A DNA stretch of 11,276 bases from Flavobacteriaceae bacterium (GTDB lineage: Bacteria > Bacteroidota > Bacteroidia > Flavobacteriales > Flavobacteriaceae), in the NCBI GenBank assembly GCA_013214275.1, contig JABSPP010000026.1:1-11276 (forward strand). Reading direction: 5' to 3'. This document shows, in pieces, positions 6,855 to 11,276 of the stretch. The translations under genes were made by a program, and so were the position numbers. How positions within the stretch are numbered: position 1 is the first letter of the stretch; every line of letters starts with the position of its first letter. The notes below the pieces were generated by a model, which saw nothing but the letters and a program-made list of their open reading frames with translations, ran no database searches and was not told where the DNA came from.

Positions 6855-8162
6855 ATGATTGGATTAGCAACTACTACAGGAACGATCTTAGCAACAGTTG
6901 CCGCATTTTTGGTAATCACCTTGCTACTTGTGGCTTTATTATTGTTTGTAAAGCAGAAATTATCTCCATCAGGACCAGTTACAATTACCATTAATGGAGA
7001 AAAGAAAATTGAAGTAGCATCAGGAAGTACATTATTGACAACCCTTGGAAATGAGAAAATTTTCTTACCATCTGCATGTGGGGGAGGAGGATCCTGTATT
7101 CAATGTGAGTGCCATGTAAATGCTGGAGGTGGAGAAGCACTACCCACAGAAGTACCTCACTTCACAAGAAAGGAATTAAAATCAGGAGTGCGTTTAGCAT
7201 GTCAGGTAAAAGTAAAGCAAGACATGGATATCTCGATTCCAGAAGAAATTTTTGGAATCAAGAAATGGGAAGCTACTGTAGTAAGAAATTATAATGTAGC
7301 ATCTTTTATCAAAGAGTTTGTTGTAGAAATTCCAGAAGATATGGGATACAAAGCAGGAGGATATATTCAAATTGAAATTCCACCCTGTGAAATCAAGTAC
7401 TCAGATATGGATATTACTGCGCATCCAGAAGAACATGAAACCGCAGATAAGTTCCAAGCAGAGTGGGATAAATTCGGTTTATGGCCTTTGGTGATGAAAA
7501 ATACTGAAACTGTGGAAAGAGCTTACTCTATGGCTTCCTATCCTGCCGAGGGAAGAGAGATCATGCTAAATGTACGTATAGCAACTCCACCATGGGATCG
7601 CGCCAAGAACGGATGGATGGATGTAAATCCAGGTGTCGCCTCATCTTATATCTTTAACCAAAAGAAAGGAGATAAAGTGACCATCTCTGGTCCTTATGGA
7701 GAATTTTTCATCAACGAGTCTGAAGCAGAAATGCTGTATGTTGGCGGTGGAGCAGGAATGGCACCTATGCGTTCACACCTATATCACCTTTTTAAAACCT
7801 TAAAGACTGGAAGAAAAGTAACCTATTGGTACGGTGGTCGTTCTAAAAGAGAGCTGTTTTATATCGAACACTTCAGAGCCCTAGAAAAAGATTTCTCTAA
7901 CTTTAAGTTCTACATGGCATTGTCAGAGCCACTAGACGAAGATCACTGGAAAGTAAAAGAAAGAATTGATGGTGAAGGAGACGGATTTGTTGGGTTCATT
8001 CACAATTGTGTGATCGAAAACTATCTGAACCACCACGACGCACCAGAAGATATTGAACTATATTTTTGTGGCCCCCCATTAATGAATAAGGCTGTGCAAA
8101 AAATGGGTGAAGATTTTGGTATTCCAGATGAAAATATCCGATTCGATGACTTCGGAGGATAG
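6855..8162 (+). CDS. nqrF: Na+-translocating NADH:quinone reductase subunit F
   Basis: NqrF, 435 residues (about 408 in V. cholerae), is the NADH-oxidising entry subunit. Domains in order are an N-terminal membrane anchor (about 9-33); a plant-type ferredoxin domain with [2Fe-2S] ligands Cys75, Cys81, Cys84 and Cys116 (C-x5-C-x2-C-x31-C); an FAD domain with RAYSMASYP (222-230); and an NADH domain with ISGPYGEFFI (277-286), VGGGAGMAPMRSHL (296-309), YWYGGRSKRELFY (324-336) and CGPPLM (405-410). The C-terminal DDFGG is the usual NqrF ending. NADH gives a hydride to FAD, and electrons pass through the [2Fe-2S] centre to NqrD/E. It is the last gene of the operon, 1 bp after nqrE, with a terminator 20 bp beyond its stop. 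Confidence 0.97.
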   Translation: MIGLATTTGTILATVAAFLVITLLLVALLLFVKQKLSPSGPVTITINGEKKIEVASGSTLLTTLGNEKIFLPSACGGGGSCIQCECHVNAGGGEALPTEVPHFTRKELKSGVRLACQVKVKQDMDISIPEEIFGIKKWEATVVRNYNVASFIKEFVVEIPEDMGYKAGGYIQIEIPPCEIKYSDMDITAHPEEHETADKFQAEWDKFGLWPLVMKNTETVERAYSMASYPAEGREIMLNVRIATPPWDRAKNGWMDVNPGVASSYIFNQKKGDKVTISGPYGEFFINESEAEMLYVGGGAGMAPMRSHLYHLFKTLKTGRKVTYWYGGRSKRELFYIEHFRALEKDFSNFKFYMALSEPLDEDHWKVKERIDGEGDGFVGFIHNCVIENYLNHHDAPEDIELYFCGPPLMNKAVQKMGEDFGIPDENIRFDDFGG

Positions 8163-8181
8163 TCACAATCTTAAAAAACTG

Positions 8182-8213
8182 AAAAAAGCCATATAATTTG
8201 TATGGCTTTTTTT
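8182..8213. terminator. Strong bidirectional terminator between nqrF and the convergent Cys-rich gene
   Basis: AAAAAAGCCATA (8182-8193) and TATGGCTTTTTT (8201-8212) form a perfect 12-bp stem with a 7-nt loop, and a further T follows. The A-tract on the left arm is a T-tract on the minus strand, so one hairpin can end both the nqr transcript and that of 8237-8698. An outer 7-bp inverted repeat, GTCACAA (8162-8168) with TTGTGAC (8219-8225), encloses it and overlaps the last base of the nqrF stop codon. Confidence 0.85.
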
Positions 8214-8236
8214 ATCTGTTGTGACAATTTTAGTTC

Positions 8237-8698
8237 TTATGTGATCACTGCATTCAGTGCATAAACAGGCATGTCATCTTCATACTCGAATAGTTTTGAA
8301 TAATCCATAACATCAGGAATATCATCTAACTCGCATAGCAAGCTTACAACAGCACAAAGGCCGTTAAACAACGTTTCTTTATCCCTAGGATTTTGAGGTT
8401 TAGGATTGTAATGACAAAGTGGAGTTTCAAACCCGCAAGCAATCAAAAAAACCTTCTCAATTTCTAGAAGTTCTTGAGGTGAATATCCGTTAAACTTTCT
8501 CCCCAATTGTTGATGAACTGTTCCGATATAATTCAATTGAAGAGAACCATGATCATTGGACAAATGTTTCCAAGAATCCTGATTGTCAAGGATATTTCCC
8601 ACGGCACAGGCCGTACAATCTTCGGGATCTAACCTGTTGTTATGAAAAGCGTTATACAGTTTCACCAAAGCCTGTTCTAATCTTTCTGGAGTCTTCAT
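8237..8698 (-). CDS. Conserved small cysteine-rich protein next to nqrF; often labelled 'NqrF' in databases, but not NqrF
   Basis: This 153-residue soluble protein has no signal peptide or membrane helix. I recognise it as a small conserved flavobacterial protein. From memory, many database entries for it carry the name 'Na(+)-translocating NADH-quinone reductase subunit F', apparently taken over from its neighbour. It has no ferredoxin, FAD or NADH motif, so that name is wrong. Six cysteines are spread along it: Cys28-x2-Cys31 (EDCTACAVGN), Cys88, Cys95, Cys115 and Cys122. Distinctive segments are WKHLSNDHGSLQLNYIG (43-59), GRKFNGYSPQELLEIEKVFL (66-85) and DKETLFNGLCAVVSLLCELD (106-125). A metal- or cluster-binding role is an inference from the cysteines. 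The ATG at 8698 is the only good start. The gene converges on nqrF and shares its terminator, so it is transcribed separately from the nqr operon. Confidence 0.85.
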   Translation of the reverse strand: MKTPERLEQALVKLYNAFHNNRLDPEDCTACAVGNILDNQDSWKHLSNDHGSLQLNYIGTVHQQLGRKFNGYSPQELLEIEKVFLIACGFETPLCHYNPKPQNPRDKETLFNGLCAVVSLLCELDDIPDVMDYSKLFEYEDDMPVYALNAVIT

Positions 8699-8719
8699 GA
8701 TTCGTTATTTACTAAGTTT

Positions 8720-8727
8720 CTAAGATA
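8720..8727 (-). promoter_or_regulatory. Weak candidate -7 box for the Cys-rich gene
   Basis: On the minus strand TATCTTAG differs by one base from the common flavobacterial -7 box TATCTTTG. It lies about 22 bp upstream of the ATG at 8698, which would give a leader of only about 15 nt. No clear -33 TTG stands at the expected distance. Confidence 0.3.
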
Positions 8728-8813
8728 CAAAAGAAAATACGAATACATAAATTCCATTAGAAAATTCAATATCAAAGGGGAAAGGAACTCAGAATTGCGA
8801 TCAGAATCAAAAG

Positions 8814-8886
8814 TTTTGTGCTTGAGGAAAGGAATCACAAAAAGACATTCATGAGAAGTATGATACATCAACAAAAAATCCTCAAG
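8814..8886. repeat. Two overlapping inverted repeats downstream of moaD
   Basis: The 191-bp gap between the Cys-rich gene and moaD holds TTTTGTG (8814-8820) with CACAAAA (8836-8842), a 7-bp stem with a 15-nt loop. It also holds CTTGAGGA (8821-8828) with TCCTCAAG (8879-8886), an 8-bp pair 50 nt apart. The left arm of the second pair lies in the loop of the first. On the minus strand the first hairpin is followed by CTTTTG, a poor T-run. It may end the moaD transcript, or both pairs may be chance in AT-rich DNA. No gene is seen in this gap. Confidence 0.3.
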
Positions 8887-8889
8887 AAT

Positions 8890-9132
8890 TTAACCTCCAC
8901 TTACCGGTGGAATCACTGCAACAACATCCTGATCTTTTAGAATCATCTCATCGTTAGCATAATGTTCATTGACAGCAATGGCATATGATTGAAGTTCTGT
9001 TAGACTGGGGTACTTCTCCACCAATACTTCCTTAAAATCAGCTACTGTAGGATCGCCACTCATTAAGAAATCCAATGCGTTAGTCCCTACCACATCCGTA
9101 GAAATCCCAAAAAATAAAACTTTAATTTTCAC
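8890..9132 (-). CDS. moaD: MoaD/ThiS-family sulfur carrier (molybdopterin synthase small subunit type)
   Basis: This 80-residue ubiquitin-like beta-grasp protein has the normal MoaD length. Hallmarks are the start KIKVLFFGIS, the spacing segment TVADFKEVLVEKYPSLTEL (29-47), YAIAVNEHYAND (51-62), LKDQDVVAVIPPVSGG (65-80) and the C-terminal Gly-Gly. In MoaD that diglycine is adenylated by a MoeB-type enzyme and converted to a thiocarboxylate, which supplies the dithiolene sulfur of molybdopterin in complex with MoaE. The IPPVSGG ending fits MoaD better than ThiS. The start codon is GTG (9132-9130), supported by the family alignment and the lack of a suitable ATG; no Shine-Dalgarno is present. 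No moaE, moeB or other cofactor gene is adjacent here; others may lie elsewhere. It lies 114 bp downstream of the DUF5686 gene on the same strand, so co-transcription is possible. Confidence 0.85.
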   Translation of the reverse strand: MKIKVLFFGISTDVVGTNALDFLMSGDPTVADFKEVLVEKYPSLTELQSYAIAVNEHYANDEMILKDQDVVAVIPPVSGG

Positions 9133-9204
9133 TTATTTCAATTTACGCGAATCATACAGCACGTCATCATTTCCTATTATTAAAGTATTGACCTTTATTT
9201 GACT

Positions 9205-9244
9205 AATACCTCTAGGAGGGTTTCACAGCTCTAAAAATACCTCT
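9205..9244. repeat. Short direct repeat between the DUF5686 gene and moaD
   Basis: AATACCTCT occurs at 9205-9213 and again at 9236-9244, the second copy ending just beyond the DUF5686 stop codon. Between them lies CCTCTAGGAGG, a short palindrome. No T-run follows on the minus strand, so no terminator is called. The repeat may be chance; the rest of the 114-bp gap shows nothing clear. Confidence 0.25.
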
Positions 9245-9246
9245 TC

Positions 9247-11276
9247 TTAGTTAAACAAGCTAATCCTAAAGAGGAAACCATCATTTTTAATCCCATTAAA
9301 GTTAGAACGAACATAATCAATACGAAAAAAACGCCACTTTCCAAATCCAATATGATCCAATCCAATAGCAGTTTCGGAATATGGACTGTTTTCACTTGTA
9401 AATAAACCTTTAACTCCCAATACTAGGTGATAATTCAATGTATTAATCAATGGAATTTTAGACAATATGAATCCCTTGAAGTTATGTTCAAAATGTGCTT
9501 CGGCATACTTGTTATTCGTACTCATGGAATAATAATCCAAAAGATTAAAGCTATCCAATGAGTTTTGTAGAAAACGTAACTGATTTCCACTTACGTGTAA
9601 ATAATCCATAAATGGAATATCTTTTTGCTGTAAAAAAGTACCCGCACTTATACTGTATTTGAAATTCCCAGTATTCCCGGTGGTAACAAATTGATTGAGA
9701 CGTGCGAAAAGCAGATCCGAATGATATTCCGAATTCGACGCTCCAAACGTTTTGCGATAGCCCATATACAAGCTCGGAAACTTTCGGTTTCCAACATTCA
9801 CTTTTGAGTTTGGATAACTCAAATAGCGCTGTCCAAAAACAATATTTGTCCCTAAGTTAAATGTCCAAATACGGTGAGTGTCAAACGGAGCCGAAAAATT
9901 ATCTGTAGGATCAAGAGGATTGTTTGAAGTAAAAGAGCGATTATCTGATCCAAACATCACATAGTTAGTCGTATTAAATAATGGTCTTCGAGTCGCATAT
10001 TCCAGAGAAAAGCTCATATTAACCCCATTACGGACTTCTCGAGAATACGTGATCCTAGCAAATGTCTTATCGTATATTTTAAAAAAATTCTGTTCCCTCA
10101 AAAGTGAATAAAAAGTATTGTTAAAGCGGGTAATAGGATTCCTTCCGTTGAATTGTCTTGTGCTAGTCCCAGCAGCAATATACAATCTCGGACGATCTTG
10201 ATTATTCCATTTTTTATTGAAATAAAAAACAGGACGAAGTTCCTTGTCAGACAATCCGTAGTTCATCGTTACACCTGTACTCCACCATTTCCCTTGATCG
10301 TTCAACCTTTTAAAATAACTCAACCCTGCGCTTGCATTCCATCCTTGAACAGTATTGTAAGAAATACTTTCCAACGGAGAATTAAAACTCAAAGACCATT
10401 TTTTGTAGGAATTTCTATAAGTATAACCAGTTACAGGAGATAACCAACTCAATTTATTGCGTTTTTTATCAATAGAATCCAAATACTTTTTAGATTTCCT
10501 AACAACTTTAATGCTATCTTTTAACTGATAATCCTTTACCTCCTCAGAAGTTAAAGGCACTGGTCTCAAACCATTCCAATACACACTGTCTTTTTCAGTA
10601 GCACCATCAGCAAAAGATAAAATTTGACGAGAAAATGTGCCCTTCTTAAAATCAGGATCAAAATCATACTCAGAATACGCCGATGAAAAACGACCATCTA
10701 CATTAAAACCAAAAAAGCCAAATTCAAAGTCGATCGTTTGGGAGATCAATACCCAAGATGCATTAGAATCCGAAAAGTTATAATCCTGCTTAAACCTGAG
10801 ATCTCCCACTATGGTAATTCCTATTTGCTTTCCAGAAGTCGTTAAATCCACACCATATATAGCCCACACGTCCTCAACAATGTAAATAAAGCCTTTAAAA
10901 ATTCGATCCCTTTCTCGCTTTGGACTCACAGCAATTTTATTAATCAACCTTCCGTTTTTATCGTAGAACGTTCCCTCCAACCCAAAGCGGTAGCTACCAA
11001 AGGCACCATCAGCAATTGGAGAAACCAACTTACTCCCAGCCACATCCACAGAATTCTCGTAAAAATTCAAATAAGCTTCTTCCGCCCGGTTAAAACTAAT
11101 CCCATTGTCAGACCCACTTACCTTAGAGGCAATGATTTTTTCTTTAAAATTTTTAGGCCGCTTTTGATACGTAATTTCAGAGATGGTCTCAGATAAATAA
11201 ATAATACCACTACGAGTAGAATCCAATCCACCACCCAGATCTCCCAAGCGTTGCCCCAAGATTTTTTCGGGAGCAT
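9247..11276 (-). CDS. DUF5686 family outer-membrane protein, N-terminus cut by window edge
   Basis: The C-terminal 675 residues of a DUF5686 protein are visible; the frame is open to the right edge, so the start lies outside. Full-length relatives usually have about 800 or more residues, with a signal peptide and a carboxypeptidase-regulatory-like (CarboxypepD_reg-like) domain before the part seen here. A TTG at 11259 is an internal codon. The visible fragment begins APEKILGQRLGDLGGGLDST, followed by the family segment RSGIIYLSETISEI. After a beta-rich soluble part, residues from about 280 on (WLSPVTGYTYRNSYKKWSLS onward) alternate aromatic and polar residues in many amphipathic strands, ending FLFRISLFN, as in an outer-membrane barrel. 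It is not a peptidase: the regulatory-like domain is a beta-sandwich module. No SusD partner is present and the substrate is unknown. It is the first visible gene of the minus-strand run into moaD. Confidence 0.85.
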   Translation of the reverse strand, partial: APEKILGQRLGDLGGGLDSTRSGIIYLSETISEITYQKRPKNFKEKIIASKVSGSDNGISFNRAEEAYLNFYENSVDVAGSKLVSPIADGAFGSYRFGLEGTFYDKNGRLINKIAVSPKRERDRIFKGFIYIVEDVWAIYGVDLTTSGKQIGITIVGDLRFKQDYNFSDSNASWVLISQTIDFEFGFFGFNVDGRFSSAYSEYDFDPDFKKGTFSRQILSFADGATEKDSVYWNGLRPVPLTSEEVKDYQLKDSIKVVRKSKKYLDSIDKKRNKLSWLSPVTGYTYRNSYKKWSLSFNSPLESISYNTVQGWNASAGLSYFKRLNDQGKWWSTGVTMNYGLSDKELRPVFYFNKKWNNQDRPRLYIAAGTSTRQFNGRNPITRFNNTFYSLLREQNFFKIYDKTFARITYSREVRNGVNMSFSLEYATRRPLFNTTNYVMFGSDNRSFTSNNPLDPTDNFSAPFDTHRIWTFNLGTNIVFGQRYLSYPNSKVNVGNRKFPSLYMGYRKTFGASNSEYHSDLLFARLNQFVTTGNTGNFKYSISAGTFLQQKDIPFMDYLHVSGNQLRFLQNSLDSFNLLDYYSMSTNNKYAEAHFEHNFKGFILSKIPLINTLNYHLVLGVKGLFTSENSPYSETAIGLDHIGFGKWRFFRIDYVRSNFNGIKNDGFLFRISLFN

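Noticed and set aside
2119..8162. Rnf complex instead of Na+-NQR
   Set aside because: NqrA and a NqrF with fused ferredoxin, FAD and NADH domains are present, while RnfB- and RnfC-type polyferredoxin motifs are absent; the gene order A-F is that of nqr.
8849..8935. Small plus-strand frame starting with ATG near 8846-8849
   Set aside because: It runs into the antisense of moaD, lacks a promoter and looks like chance.
10153..10443. Plus-strand reading frame inside the DUF5686 gene
   Set aside because: It is antisense to a long, clearly coding beta-barrel region and has no recognisable features.
11257..11259. TTG at 11259 as the start of the DUF5686 gene
   Set aside because: The frame continues open to the window edge with family-like residues (APEKI) upstream, and the signal peptide and N-terminal domain are missing; the gene is simply cut by the window.

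Overview
The window looks like chromosome of a member of the Bacteroidota, most likely Flavobacteriaceae or a close relative. The DNA is AT-rich, genes lack Shine-Dalgarno sequences, TAnnTTTG-type -7 boxes sit ahead of genes, and the gene content is typical of the group: a type IX secretion plug protein (DUF5103), a DUF5686 outer-membrane protein, a DUF3667 remnant and a complete Na+-NQR operon. The genes called as intact are ordinary flavobacterial genes. I found no CRISPR array, RNA gene or complete insertion sequence.

Layout. (1) 1-1908, minus strand: the DUF5103 T9SS plug gene, then apaG, then a short broken zinc-ribbon (DUF3667-type) remnant. The remnant ends at a block of different-looking sequence at the left edge. 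(2) 1909-2118: a divergent intergenic region with a candidate promoter for each direction. (3) 2119-8162, plus strand: nqrA-nqrB-nqrC-nqrD-nqrE-nqrF, with 1-12 bp between genes. This is one operon encoding the six-subunit sodium-pumping NADH:quinone oxidoreductase. (4) 8182-8213: a strong bidirectional terminator. (5) 8237-8698, minus strand: a small cysteine-rich conserved protein that converges on nqrF. (6) 8890-9132, minus: a MoaD/ThiS-type sulfur carrier ending in Gly-Gly. (7) 9247 to the right edge, minus: the C-terminal 675 residues of a DUF5686 outer-membrane barrel protein whose start lies outside the window.

How they work together. NqrF takes electrons from NADH through FAD and a [2Fe-2S] cluster. 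The NqrD/NqrE membrane cysteines hold the second iron centre, NqrC and NqrB carry covalent FMN, and NqrA is the cytoplasmic subunit. The outcome is quinone reduction coupled to Na+ export. All redox ligands can be seen in the sequence. The NqrB flavinylation motif reads SGET where SGAT is the consensus, and NqrE carries an acidic/lysine-rich C-terminal tail of about 43 residues. The FMN transferase ApbE and the maturation factor NqrM are not encoded here. The small six-cysteine protein beside nqrF is the most attractive unexplained gene. The plug protein serves outer-membrane protein export, a different process from the divergent nqr operon.
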